Shown: positions 17,042 to 25,850 of the stretch, piece after piece
Position numbering within the stretch: the first letter of the stretch is position 1
Layout of the letters: each line of letters starts with the position of its first letter
DNA from: Trebonia sp036276115
GTDB lineage: Bacteria > Actinomycetota > Actinomycetes > Streptosporangiales > Streptosporangiaceae
Direction: 5' to 3'
NCBI GenBank assembly: GCA_036276115.1
Contig: DATBEM010000266.1
Location: 1 to 38,523 of the forward strand
Length of the DNA stretch: 38,523 bases
Position numbers and translations under genes: made by a program
Notes under the pieces: model-generated
The model's input: the letters and a program-made list of their open reading frames with translations, nothing else
What the model was told of the DNA's origin: nothing
Database searches by the model: none

Positions 17042-19291
17042 TTACTGGACGGCGGGCTGCCCGGCCGGGAGCGGCCGACCTCCCAGCCACCGCGGGAGCC
17101 ACCAGTTCGCCTTGCCCAGCAGCTCCATCAGCGCGGGCACCAGCACCAGCCGGACGACGCTGGCGTCCACGGCGACGGCCACGGCCAGCCCGAGCCCGAT
17201 CTGCTTGACCGACACGTCCGGGGTGGCGTCGAAGGCCAGGAAGACGATGACCATGATCGCCGCCGCGGCGGAGATCACCCGGCCGGTGTTCGCCAGGCCG
17301 CGCGCCACCGCGGCCGAGTTGTCCCCGCTGGCCAGGTACGCCTCGCGGATGCGGGAGATGAGGAACACCTCGTAGTCCATCGACAGCCCGAACAAGATCA
17401 CGAACAGGAACACCGGCACCCAGGTCGTCACCGGCATCTTCTCCGGGAACCCGAACACGTGCCCGGCCCAGCCCCACTGCGTCACCGCGGTGAGCACCCC
17501 GTAGGCGGCCGCGACCGACAGCAGGTTCATCACCGCGGCCTTCACCGCGACCAGCAGCGAGCGGAACACGACGATCAGCAGCAGCACCGACAGTCCCACC
17601 ACCGTCAGGAACAGCCACGGCAGGCGCTGGCGGATGAGGTTGGCGAAGGTGACGTTGGCGGCATTAGGGCCGGTGAGGTAGGCCTGGATGCCGGTGTGCG
17701 CGGTCGCCTGCGGCAGCACCGTGCGCGTGATGTGGTTGACGAGCGTGTCGGTGGCCGAGTTCTGCTCCCCGGTCGCGGGGTAGGCGATCAGCAGGGCGGC
17801 CTGGCCGCCGGGGCTGACCACCGGCGGGGTGACGGAGGCGACGCCCGGCACCCGGGCCAGCGCGGCCGCGACCCCGTCAAGGCTGGCCGTCGGGCTCGGG
17901 AGCCTCGCCGCGACGACCAGCGGCGCGTCGAACCCGGGCCCGAACCCGTCCGCCATCGCCTGGTAGCTGGCATAGCCCATGGAGCTATGCGGCTGGGTCG
18001 AGTCGTCCGGCATCGACAGCTTCATCGCGAGCGCGGGCGCGGCGAGCACCAGGATGAACACGGTGGCGGCGAGGGCGGCCACGATCCGGTGCCGCTGGAT
18101 GACCAGGGCCCAGCGCTCCCAGCGGCCCGCTGGCGCCCCCTGGGCGTGGCGGCCGCCCGCGGCGCTGGGGCCGTCCTGGCTACCGCGGCCGTCCTGACTA
18201 CCGCGGCCCTTGCGGCGGCGCAGCCGGGCCAGCAGCGTGGGCCCGGCCAGGCGCCGCCCGGTCAGCCCGAGTAGCGCCGGCAGCAGCGTGAGGGCCGCGA
18301 TCATCGTCATGGCGACGGTCGCCGCCGCCGCGATGGCGACGCCGTTGATGAGCTGCTGGCGCAGGAGCAGCAGCCCGAGCATGCCGATGACGACCATCGT
18401 TCCCGCCGCCAGCACGGAGGTGCCCGCGGTCCGCATCGTGGTGACGGCCGCTCCTTCCGGGCTGTCGGCGTCGGTCAGGCCCGCCAGCTCCGTCCGGAAG
18501 CGGGTCACGATGAACAGCGCGTAGTCCACCCCCACCCCGACGCCGATCATCGCGGCCACGACCGGGGAGAACGACGGCGCCGGGAAGAAGTGCCCGAGCA
18601 GGGCGATCAGCGACAGGCCCGAGCCGATGCCGAACAGCGCCGTCGCGATCGGCAGCCCCATCGCCAGGAACGACCCGAACGTGACGAGCAGGACGACCAC
18701 CGCCACGGTGACGCCGATGCCGTCCGACGGCCCGCCGTAGGGCGTCTCCTGGGTGTCGACCACGTCGCCGCCGAGGCTGAACGTCACGCCGTTCCCGCTG
18801 GCCGAGCGGGCGTCGCTCATCAGCGCCTTCACCTCAGAGCCGGGGATGCCGCTGCTCTGGACGCCGAACTGGACGGTCGCGTAGGCGATGCGGCCGTCCT
18901 TCGACACGTGCCCGGGGGTGGTGTAGGGATTGGTGACGCTGGCCACGTCGTGCGCCCGGGCGAAGGTGGCCACCGCCTGCCCGACCCGGTCCTGCACCGA
19001 GGGGGCGGTGACGGGGCCGTCGGACCGGATCGCCAGGGTGAGGGCATCCCCCGACGCCTGCGGGAAGTACTGGTTGAGGATCGCCTGCCCGGGATCGTTG
19101 CCCTGGAAGGCATTGTCAGCCGCGGCGCCAAAGCGTATCCACATGGTCACGAGCGCCGCGACCGCGATGATCCAGGTGACGAGGGTGATCGCGCGATGCC
19201 GGTAGCACGCGCGGCCCACCCCGCCGAGTAGTCCGTCGCGAGTGGCGGCCGGCACGGGCACAGTCCGCGCACGAGTGTCTGATCTGGGCAT
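17042..19291 (-). CDS. MMPL/RND-family membrane exporter
   Basis: A 749-residue transporter with the duplicated MMPL layout: one N-terminal helix (AITLVTWIIAVAALV), an exterior domain (~60-190), a five-helix bundle, a charged cytoplasmic loop (~350-400), another helix, a second exterior domain and a second bundle. Both halves carry the Asp-Tyr pair used for proton coupling: GVGVDYALFIVTRF and GLSMDYEVFLISRI. The family exports lipids, polyketides and other hydrophobic molecules using the proton gradient. It is preceded on the same strand by the two-component genes with a 117-base gap, so that system may control it. The ATG start is embedded in an inverted repeat (ATGACGAC at 19290-19297, GTCGTCAT at 19322-19329). 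Confidence 0.93.
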   Translation of the reverse strand: MPRSDTRARTVPVPAATRDGLLGGVGRACYRHRAITLVTWIIAVAALVTMWIRFGAAADNAFQGNDPGQAILNQYFPQASGDALTLAIRSDGPVTAPSVQDRVGQAVATFARAHDVASVTNPYTTPGHVSKDGRIAYATVQFGVQSSGIPGSEVKALMSDARSASGNGVTFSLGGDVVDTQETPYGGPSDGIGVTVAVVVLLVTFGSFLAMGLPIATALFGIGSGLSLIALLGHFFPAPSFSPVVAAMIGVGVGVDYALFIVTRFRTELAGLTDADSPEGAAVTTMRTAGTSVLAAGTMVVIGMLGLLLLRQQLINGVAIAAAATVAMTMIAALTLLPALLGLTGRRLAGPTLLARLRRRKGRGSQDGRGSQDGPSAAGGRHAQGAPAGRWERWALVIQRHRIVAALAATVFILVLAAPALAMKLSMPDDSTQPHSSMGYASYQAMADGFGPGFDAPLVVAARLPSPTASLDGVAAALARVPGVASVTPPVVSPGGQAALLIAYPATGEQNSATDTLVNHITRTVLPQATAHTGIQAYLTGPNAANVTFANLIRQRLPWLFLTVVGLSVLLLIVVFRSLLVAVKAAVMNLLSVAAAYGVLTAVTQWGWAGHVFGFPEKMPVTTWVPVFLFVILFGLSMDYEVFLISRIREAYLASGDNSAAVARGLANTGRVISAAAAIMVIVFLAFDATPDVSVKQIGLGLAVAVAVDASVVRLVLVPALMELLGKANWWLPRWLGGRPLPAGQPAVQ

Positions 19292-19403
19292 GACGACAGT
19301 ATTTCCAGCCCCGGCCGCGCCGTCGTCATACGAGAGGAGGCACCGTGACGGGCGGCGTACTCCGGGTGTAGTACGCGGTGCCCTGCGCCGTGCCTTACGC
19401 CCC

Positions 19404-19417
19404 GGGCGCTAGCGCCC
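19404..19417. other. Perfect palindrome across the response-regulator stop codon
   Basis: GGGCGCTAGCGCCC is a 14-bp perfect palindrome containing the TAG stop (19409-19411 on the minus strand). It could act as a weak terminator or attenuator between the regulator and the MMPL gene, or be chance in GC-rich DNA. Confidence 0.3.
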
Positions 19418-20128
19418 CGGGCGCCCGGGCGGCGGGGCCAGGCCGTGCTCGTAGGCGAGGACGACCAGCTGCGCGCGGTCGCGCGCGCCGAGCTTGGTCA
19501 TGGCCCGGCTCACGTGGGTCTTCGCCGTGAGCGGGCTGACGGTGAGCCGGGCGGCGATCTCGTCGTTCGACAGCCCGGCGGCGACCAGGGCGACGACCTC
19601 CCGCTCGCGCTCGGTCAGCGTGCCCAGGGTCCGCGACGCTGTCCCGGGCGCGGGCGCGGCGGCCGGGGCGGGGGCGGCCTCGGCCACCTCGGCCGGAGCG
19701 GGCGCGTCGACCAGGCGCGCGATCACGGCCCGGGTCACGCTGGGCGACAGCAGGGCCTCGCCGCGGGCGACCGCGCGCACCGCGCGCAGCAGGTCCTCCG
19801 GCTCGGCGTCCTTGACCAGGAACCCCCGGGCGCCCGCGCGCAGCGCGCCCATCAGGTTCTCGTCGTCATCGAAGGTCGTGAGCACCACGACGCGGACGCT
19901 GGCCAGCTCCGGGTCGGCCGCGATCCGCCTGGTCGCGGTGACGCCGTCCATGCCCGGCATGCGCAGGTCCATCAGGACCACGTCGGGGCGGTGCTCGCGG
20001 ACGAGGGCGACGGCGGCCCGGCCGTCGGGCGCCTCGCCGACGACCTCGATGTCCCCGGCCGCCTCCAGCAGCATGCGCAGCCCGGCCCGCAGCAGCGCCT
20101 GGTCATCGGCCAGCAGGACCCGGATCAC
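19409..20128 (-). CDS. NarL/LuxR-type response regulator
   Basis: 239 residues from a GTG that overlaps the kinase stop (GTGA). The receiver domain (~1-120) has the acidic pair in LLADDQ, phospho-acceptor Asp54 in VVLMDLRMPGMDG and the conserved Lys in GFLVKDA. An Ala/Pro-rich linker (~140-165) joins the C-terminal LuxR helix-turn-helix (LTEREREVVALVAAGLSNDE, then AKTHVSRAMTKLGARDR). The DNA-binding domain makes it a transcription regulator acting on the partner kinase's signal. The downstream MMPL exporter is the closest candidate target. Confidence 0.94.
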   Translation of the reverse strand: MIRVLLADDQALLRAGLRMLLEAAGDIEVVGEAPDGRAAVALVREHRPDVVLMDLRMPGMDGVTATRRIAADPELASVRVVVLTTFDDDENLMGALRAGARGFLVKDAEPEDLLRAVRAVARGEALLSPSVTRAVIARLVDAPAPAEVAEAAPAPAAAPAPGTASRTLGTLTEREREVVALVAAGLSNDEIAARLTVSPLTAKTHVSRAMTKLGARDRAQLVVLAYEHGLAPPPGRPGR

Positions 20129-21312
20129 GGGGCCTTCCTCGGCAGGTCGGCCAGGACGGTGAAGCCGCCGCCGGGGCGCGGGCTGGCGTCCAGGAAGCCG
20201 CCCACGCTGGCCGCCCGCTCGCGCATGCCGCGAATGCCGTTCCCGGCGATGTCGTCATCGGGCGCCACGGCCTCGTCCGGGACGGGCCCGTCGTTGGTCA
20301 CGGTGATCGTGACGGCGTCCGGGGTGTACCGCAGGCCCACCTCGGCGGGAGTGCCGGCCGGCGCGTGCCGGAGCACGTTGGTGAGGGACTCCTGCAAGAT
20401 CCGGTAGGCGGCGTGGTCGACCGCGGGCGGCAGGTCCTCCTGCTTGCCGCCCAGGGCGACGGTGACCGGGGTGCCGGCCGCGGTGATGGTGGCGCAGAGC
20501 TGGGGCAGCCGGGACAGGCCCTCGGTGACCGCGGGCGAGCCGCTGCCCGCCCGGATCTGGCCCAGGACGGTGCGCATCTCGGCCAGCGCCCCCTTGCTGG
20601 TGTCGCGGATGGCCGACAGCGAGTCGCGCAGCTGCGCGTCCACCCGATCGCGGCCCGGGTCGTGGGAAATCAGGTGCAGGGCCGAGCCAGCCTGCAAGGC
20701 GATGGTCGCCATGCTGGTCGCTACCGTGTCGTGCAGCTCGCGGGCGATGCGCAGGCGCTCCTCGGCCAGGATGCGGGCGGCGTCGGACCGGCGCTCGTGG
20801 TCGGCGAGCTGCAGGCGGCGGGCGGTCTCGGCCGCGAGCGCCCGGCGGCTGCGGACCACCTCGCCGAGGGCGACCGCGAAGACGAAGATGGCCAGCGAGG
20901 GCAGGAAGTCCCACAGCAGGACGACCGTCTGCTCGTGGCCGAGGACGCCCACCCAGATCACGCCGAGCACCATGATCAGCGCGGGCAGGCCGATCGCCCA
21001 GGCCAGGTAGCCGGCCAGGGCGCACTCGTAGGTGGGGACGAACATGAGGGGGGCGGGCGAGATGTTGCGCCGGTCCAGCCAGTAGAAGCCGACCATCAGC
21101 GCGAAGCTGACGAACAAGATCGGCAGGGGCCAGCGGCGGGCCAGCAGCAGCGGCAGGCTGATCACCGCGCCGATCACGTACGCCTCCGCGTTCAGCGGGA
21201 CGGCGCCGGTCCCGCCGCCGACGGCCACGTTCAGCTCGATGACCGCGATGACGGCGGTGACCGTGATGAGGTCGGCCGGGCGGACGCCCAGGCGCAACGC
21301 GGTCCGATCCAC
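20125..21312 (-). CDS. Sensor histidine kinase, HisKA_3 type
   Basis: 395 residues from a GTG. The N-terminal half holds about four to five membrane helices (~15-150) with no sizeable exterior domain, so it probably senses within the membrane. Next come a coiled dimerisation helix with phospho-acceptor His194 in RIARELHDTVA and an HATPase domain (N-box YRILQESLTNVLRHAP; G-box near GNGIRGMRERAASVGG). This is the NarX/DesK-like class that pairs with LuxR-type regulators. It shares a 4-base overlap with its regulator. The 44-base gap to the cydC stop contains TACTGT just ahead of the start, a possible -10 element. Confidence 0.93.
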   Translation of the reverse strand: MDRTALRLGVRPADLITVTAVIAVIELNVAVGGGTGAVPLNAEAYVIGAVISLPLLLARRWPLPILFVSFALMVGFYWLDRRNISPAPLMFVPTYECALAGYLAWAIGLPALIMVLGVIWVGVLGHEQTVVLLWDFLPSLAIFVFAVALGEVVRSRRALAAETARRLQLADHERRSDAARILAEERLRIARELHDTVATSMATIALQAGSALHLISHDPGRDRVDAQLRDSLSAIRDTSKGALAEMRTVLGQIRAGSGSPAVTEGLSRLPQLCATITAAGTPVTVALGGKQEDLPPAVDHAAYRILQESLTNVLRHAPAGTPAEVGLRYTPDAVTITVTNDGPVPDEAVAPDDDIAGNGIRGMRERAASVGGFLDASPRPGGGFTVLADLPRKAP

Positions 21313-21356
21313 ATGATCACAGTACCGGCGCGGGAGGAAGCGGCCGACACCGCCAC

Positions 21357-23084
21357 CTATCGCCCGCGCGCCCCGCCGACCAGGTCGCCCGGGCCGGGCG
21401 AGGTGAGGTGGCCGGGCGGGGCGAGCACGTCGGCCGGGGCCCCGCGGCCGGCGACCGCGCCCTGGTCCAGGACGATGACCTCGCTGGCCCCCTCCAGCCC
21501 GGTGAGGTGGTGGGTGACCAGCAGGACGGCTTGCGGCCCGGGGCGCAGCACGTCGCGCAGCACCTCGTCGGCAGTCTGCGGGTCCAGGCCCTCGGTTGGC
21601 TCGTCGAGCACGAGCACGGGCGGGTCGGCGAGGAACGCGCGGGCCAGGATGAGCCGGCGGCGCTGGCCGCCGGACAGCTGCTGGCCGCCGGGCCCGGTCA
21701 CCGTGTCCAGCCCGGCAGGCAGCCCGCGGACCCAGTCGAGCAGGCGGGCGCGCCGCAGGGCCTCATCCAGCTGTTCCCCGGTGGCCCCGGGCCTGGCCAG
21801 CAGCAGGTTGGCCCGGAGGGTGGCGTTGAAGACGTGGCCGTCCGACAGCGCGCCGCTGACGGCCCGGCGGATGGCGTCGCCCGCGTAGTCGCGCAGGTCG
21901 ACCCCGTTGAGCCGCACCGTCCCGCCGTCGAATTCCACCAGCCGCATCAGCGCGGCGAGCGCGGTGCTCTTGCCCGCGCCGCTGGGGCCGACCAGGACCA
22001 CCCGGGAGCCGGGGGCAAGGTCCAGGTCCAGGTCCCGGACGGCCGGCGGGGCGCTGGCGGCGTAGCGCACCCGCAGTCCGCGCACCCGCAGCGTGACTGG
22101 CCCGGTGGGCGCGGGCGCGGGGCAGGCGGGGTCGGGCACGGCCGGGGCGGCGGCGAGGATCGCCGTCACCCGGCGCAGCGCCGCGTAGCCGCGGGCCAGC
22201 CGCTGGGCGGCCTCGGGAAGGGCGGCGGCCGGCTCGAAGGCCAGCAGCGCGGTCAGCGTCACCACGGAGATCATGACGACCCCGAGCCGGTGGCCGTGGG
22301 CCGCCCCGATGCTCACGAGCAGCACGGTGACCATGGTGGCGCCGCGGATGAGGAACCCGGCCGCGGCGGCGATGCCCGCGTGGCGGGCGGTGGCCCGCTC
22401 CAGCCGGGCGAGCCGGGCCGCGGCCGCATCGGCGGTGGCCACGGCGGCCTCCGTGGCGCCGAAGGCCAGCAGGTCCTCCCGGCCATCGATCAGGTCGACG
22501 GTGCGGGCGGCGAGCTCGCCCCGGGCGGCGGCGATGCCGGCGCTGGCCCGGGCCGTGGCCACGCCCGTCGCGGCCGGGACGACGACGCCCGCCAGCAGCA
22601 GGCCGAGCGCCAGCGGGAGCGCGCTGGCGGGAACCAGGATCGCGCTCAGGGCCGTCCCGGCGACGGCGACGAGCAGGGCGGCGACGGCGGGCAGCAGGCA
22701 GCGCAAGGCGATGTCGGAAATGGCCTCGACGTCGGCGACCACCGAGGTCAGGGTCTCGCCGCTGTGCCCGGTGGCCGCCCCGGCCGGCACCAGGGCCGCG
22801 TAGACGCGCCCGCGCAGGTCCGCCAGCGCCCGCAGCACGGCGTCGTGGCTCACCAGGCGCTCGGCGTAGCGCAGGGCGCCGCGCAGGACGGCGAAGCCGC
22901 GCACCGCGACGATCGCCTCGCTCAGGGCCGACAGCGCGGGCTGCTGGGCGGCCCGGCAGATGAGCCACGCGGAGGTGGCCATGAGGGCCAGCCCGGCGAG
23001 CTCGGCGAGCGCGCCGACGGCGCCCGCGAGGGCGATCCGCCGGGCATAGGGCCGCAGGGCCGCCAGCGGCGAGGCGCTGCTCAC
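21357..23084 (-). CDS. cydC: ABC exporter subunit CydC
   Basis: 575 residues from a GTG overlapping the cydD stop. It has an N-terminal six-helix membrane domain (~15-310) and a nucleotide-binding domain with Walker A GPSGAGKSTAL, signature LSGGQRRRLILAR and Walker B VLVLDEPTEGLD. CydDC exports glutathione/cysteine-type thiols and is needed to assemble cytochrome bd; the CydC assignment rests on its position after CydD and cydAB. The protein ends soon after the nucleotide-binding domain. It is the last gene of the cyd set. Confidence 0.9.
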   Translation of the reverse strand: MSSASPLAALRPYARRIALAGAVGALAELAGLALMATSAWLICRAAQQPALSALSEAIVAVRGFAVLRGALRYAERLVSHDAVLRALADLRGRVYAALVPAGAATGHSGETLTSVVADVEAISDIALRCLLPAVAALLVAVAGTALSAILVPASALPLALGLLLAGVVVPAATGVATARASAGIAAARGELAARTVDLIDGREDLLAFGATEAAVATADAAAARLARLERATARHAGIAAAAGFLIRGATMVTVLLVSIGAAHGHRLGVVMISVVTLTALLAFEPAAALPEAAQRLARGYAALRRVTAILAAAPAVPDPACPAPAPTGPVTLRVRGLRVRYAASAPPAVRDLDLDLAPGSRVVLVGPSGAGKSTALAALMRLVEFDGGTVRLNGVDLRDYAGDAIRRAVSGALSDGHVFNATLRANLLLARPGATGEQLDEALRRARLLDWVRGLPAGLDTVTGPGGQQLSGGQRRRLILARAFLADPPVLVLDEPTEGLDPQTADEVLRDVLRPGPQAVLLVTHHLTGLEGASEVIVLDQGAVAGRGAPADVLAPPGHLTSPGPGDLVGGARGR

Positions 23085-23147
23085 GCGTCCTCCTCGCTGG
23101 CGCTCGTCGGCCGCGTTCGCGCCATCTCCCGGGGGCGACCCCCGTCC
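23079..23147 (-). repeat. Junction repeat at cydD/cydC
   Basis: Read on the minus strand, 23147-23120 is a G-run/C-run hairpin, GGACGGGGGTCGCCCCCGGG followed by AGATGGCG. It continues into a 40-base tail (23118-23079) with GCGAGGAGGACGCGTGAGC. The hairpin half recurs at 29229-29258 and the tail at 35395-35434 with about six differences in 40. Here the repeat encodes the last residues of CydD (ending SASEEDA), its stop, and the ribosome-binding site and GTG of cydC. Confidence 0.65.
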
Positions 23148-24796
23148 CCCCGATCCGCGAGCGCATCGCTGCGGGGAGCCTGGCCGGGCGCGACGAGCTG
23201 GCCGTCGCGCAGGGCGACGACGCGGTCGACGTAGCGCAGCACGGCCGGGCGGTGGGCGACGATGAGGGTGGTCCGGCCGGCCATCAGCCGCACGGTGGCC
23301 GCCAGGACGGCCTCCTCGGTGGCGGCGTCGAGGTGGGCCGTCGGCTCGTCGAGCAGCAGGACCGGCGCGTCGCGCAGGAACGCCCGGGCGATCCCGATCC
23401 GCTGCCGCTGCCCGGCTGACAGTCCCTGCCCGCGCTCGCCCAGGCGGGCCTGGTAGCCGCCGGGCAGCGCCGCGATGAAGGCGTCCGCCCCGGCCGCGGC
23501 GGCCGCCGCCCGGACGGCCGCGTCGCTGGCGCCGGGCTGCCCGAGCCGGATGTTGCCGGCGATGGTGGCGGCGAACAGGTGCGGGTGCTGGGGAACCCAG
23601 GCGAAGTCGCCCGGCCCGGGCCGGGCGCCGTCCCGGCCGACCCCGCCCTCGTCCGGGGTGACCAGGCCGAGGGCGACCTTCAGGAGCGTGGTCTTGCCGG
23701 CTCCGCTCGGGCCGACCAGCGCCACCCGCTCCCCCGCCGCGAGGGCCAGCGTGACCTTGTCCAGGGCCGGGCGCGGCCGCCCGGGATAGCGGACGACGAT
23801 GGCGTCCAGGCGCAGCCCGGCCCCGCCCGGCGGGGCGGCCGGCACCGGGCCCGGCGGCGGGCGGTCGATCAGGGCGAAGGCCTGCCCGGCGACCGTCAGC
23901 GCCTCGGCCGACGCGTGGAACCGGCTGCCGAGCGCCCGCAGCGGCAGGTACGCCTCGGGGGCCAGCAGCAGGACCAGCAGGCCGACCCGGAGCGTCACCT
24001 GCCCGTCAAGCAGCCGCAGGCCCAGCGGCACCGCGATCAGCGCCACCGAGAAGGCGGCGACCAGCTCGAGGATCAGCGCGGAGAGGAAGGCGATGCGCAG
24101 CGTGCGCATGGTGGCGCGCCGGTGGGCGTCGGCCAGCCGGCGGACCGTCTGCGCCTGCGCCCGCGCCCGGTCAAAGCAGCGCAAGGTGGGCAGCCCGGCG
24201 ATGACGTCGAGGAAGTGGTCCCCCAGCCGGGACAGCGTTCCCCACTGCCGGGCGACCGCGGCGCCGGTCGACTTCCCCACGAGGATGCCGAAGACGGGGA
24301 TGAGCGGCAGGGTGAGGACCACGATGACCGTGGAGACCCAGTCGGCCAGGGCCAGCCGGGCGATGACGGCCAGCGGCACGACCGCCGCCAGCACCAGCTG
24401 GGGCAGGTACCCGGTGAGGTAGGGGTCGAGCGCGTCCAGGCCCCGGCTGAGCAGGACCGCCGTCTCGCCCGCGGGCGGGGCGGCGCCGGCCTGCTCGCCC
24501 AGCCGGCGCAGCAGCCGCGAGCGCAGCCCGGCCTTGATCCCGGCCGCGCCCCGGGCCGCCGCCTCGGCGTGCAGGCCCATGACCGCCACCCGGATCGCGA
24601 TGATGGCCGCGAGCACGGCCAGCGGGCCCGCCAGCCGCGCGGGCGCGGGAGCCCGCGTGGTCGCGGTGGCGAGGATCCCCGCGAGCTGGTCGGCCTGCCA
24701 CACGATGACCAGGCCCCCGGCGGCAGCCGTGGCCGCCATCGCGATGATGGCGCGCTGGGCCTCGGGCACCGCCCGGAGCAGCCGCTGCGGTCGCAT
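23081..24796 (-). CDS. cydD: ABC exporter subunit CydD
   Basis: 571 residues. The frame is open far upstream as a shadow of cydB, but the family N-terminus starts at the ATG at 24796 (MRPQRLLRAVPEAQRAI), 11 bases after the cydB stop. It has a six-helix membrane domain, then a nucleotide-binding domain with Walker A GPSGAGKTTLL, signature LSAGQRQRIGIAR and Walker B VLLLDEPTAHLD. It pairs with CydC to export thiols to the outside, supporting haem insertion in bd oxidase. The last ~30 residues (DRGDGGRPREMARTRPTSAS and following) lie after the nucleotide-binding fold and are encoded by the junction repeat, so they look acquired. Confidence 0.91.
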   Translation of the reverse strand: MRPQRLLRAVPEAQRAIIAMAATAAAGGLVIVWQADQLAGILATATTRAPAPARLAGPLAVLAAIIAIRVAVMGLHAEAAARGAAGIKAGLRSRLLRRLGEQAGAAPPAGETAVLLSRGLDALDPYLTGYLPQLVLAAVVPLAVIARLALADWVSTVIVVLTLPLIPVFGILVGKSTGAAVARQWGTLSRLGDHFLDVIAGLPTLRCFDRARAQAQTVRRLADAHRRATMRTLRIAFLSALILELVAAFSVALIAVPLGLRLLDGQVTLRVGLLVLLLAPEAYLPLRALGSRFHASAEALTVAGQAFALIDRPPPGPVPAAPPGGAGLRLDAIVVRYPGRPRPALDKVTLALAAGERVALVGPSGAGKTTLLKVALGLVTPDEGGVGRDGARPGPGDFAWVPQHPHLFAATIAGNIRLGQPGASDAAVRAAAAAAGADAFIAALPGGYQARLGERGQGLSAGQRQRIGIARAFLRDAPVLLLDEPTAHLDAATEEAVLAATVRLMAGRTTLIVAHRPAVLRYVDRVVALRDGQLVAPGQAPRSDALADRGDGGRPREMARTRPTSASEEDA

Positions 24797-24807
24797 CCCG
24801 GCCGCCG

Positions 24808-25830
24808 TCAGAAGAAGACCGTCCGCCGGGCGCGGTTGTACGGCGCCCCGAAGGTCCACCACGACCAGGCCTGGTAGAGCAGGATCAGCGGGAAGAACGG
24901 CAGCAGCGTGTAGCTCAGCAGCGAGAGGGTCGGGGTGCCGGCGATGATGCGGGCGGGCGTCAGGCCCGAGCGGGCCGTGGTCGCCCACACCAGGGCGTAG
25001 GGGTCGGCCGCGGCGGCCAGCATGGCCACCGGGATGGCCATGGCCAGCGCCGTCGCCGTGAACGCCCAGCCGGTCCGGCCCCTGGCCGCCAGCAGCGCCG
25101 CCACCACGAGCAGGAGGGCCAGGACCACGGCGAGCACGAGGACGATGGCCGGGTGGCCGACCGACACCCGGACCTGCCGGGTGAGCGCCCCGGCGGCCAC
25201 CGCGAGCGCCAGCAGCGCCACCGCCAGCGGCAGCGCCCAGCGGGTGAGCCGGACGGCCCGCTCGCGGAGCGTTCCCGGGCAGCGCAGCGCGGTGAACACC
25301 GTGCCGTGCACCAGGCAGATGGCCGCGAACGCCAGGCCCGACACTACCGAGAACGGGTCGAGCAGGCTCGCCGGCCCGGCCGCCACCTGGCCGGGCGCGC
25401 TCATCGCGAGCCCCTGCATGAGGTCGGCGACGACGACGCCCCACAGCGCGGCCAGCAGCGCGCTGCCCGCGACGATGGCGCCGTCCCAGCCCAGCCGCCA
25501 GCCCCGCCCGTCGCGGCGGCTGCGGAACCAGATCCCCGCGTCCCGCACGACCCAGCAGACGAGGATCGCGACGATCAGCGGGTAGAGCCCGGTGAGGAGG
25601 TCATCATCGAGCACGGGCATCGCGCCCGCCAGGACCCCGACCGTTCCGACGAGCCAGACCTCGTTGCCGAGGAAGAACGGCCCCATGGCGTTGATGACCA
25701 ATCGCCGCTGGACGCCGGAACGCCCGAGGAAGGGCATCGCCAGGGCCAGCCCGAAGTCGAACCCCTCAAGTACGAAGAAGCCAGCGAATAGCCAGCCGAG
25801 CGCCCAGAGCCAGCCTGCCTGCGAGGTCAA
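24808..25830 (-). CDS. cydB: Cytochrome bd-type oxidase subunit II
   Basis: A 340-residue membrane protein with about nine helices. The N-terminus (WLFAGFFVLEGFDFGLALAM) and the GPFFLGNEVWLVG section are typical of CydB. The start is a TTG, supported by GGGAAGGGA just upstream and by the position 20 bases after the cydA stop; no better ATG or GTG lies near. CydB supports and stabilises the haem-bearing subunit I. The C-terminus is short and basic (YNRARRTVFF). Confidence 0.91.
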   Translation of the reverse strand: MTSQAGWLWALGWLFAGFFVLEGFDFGLALAMPFLGRSGVQRRLVINAMGPFFLGNEVWLVGTVGVLAGAMPVLDDDLLTGLYPLIVAILVCWVVRDAGIWFRSRRDGRGWRLGWDGAIVAGSALLAALWGVVVADLMQGLAMSAPGQVAAGPASLLDPFSVVSGLAFAAICLVHGTVFTALRCPGTLRERAVRLTRWALPLAVALLALAVAAGALTRQVRVSVGHPAIVLVLAVVLALLLVVAALLAARGRTGWAFTATALAMAIPVAMLAAAADPYALVWATTARSGLTPARIIAGTPTLSLLSYTLLPFFPLILLYQAWSWWTFGAPYNRARRTVFF

Positions 25831-25850
25831 CGTCTTTCCCTTCCCGAAGC

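Noticed and set aside
19345..19371. Eight-codon leader-like ORF (MTGGVLRV) with a GAGGAGG ribosome-binding site on the + strand
   Set aside because: No gene follows on the + strand (the next genes are on the minus strand), so an attenuator role is unsupported.
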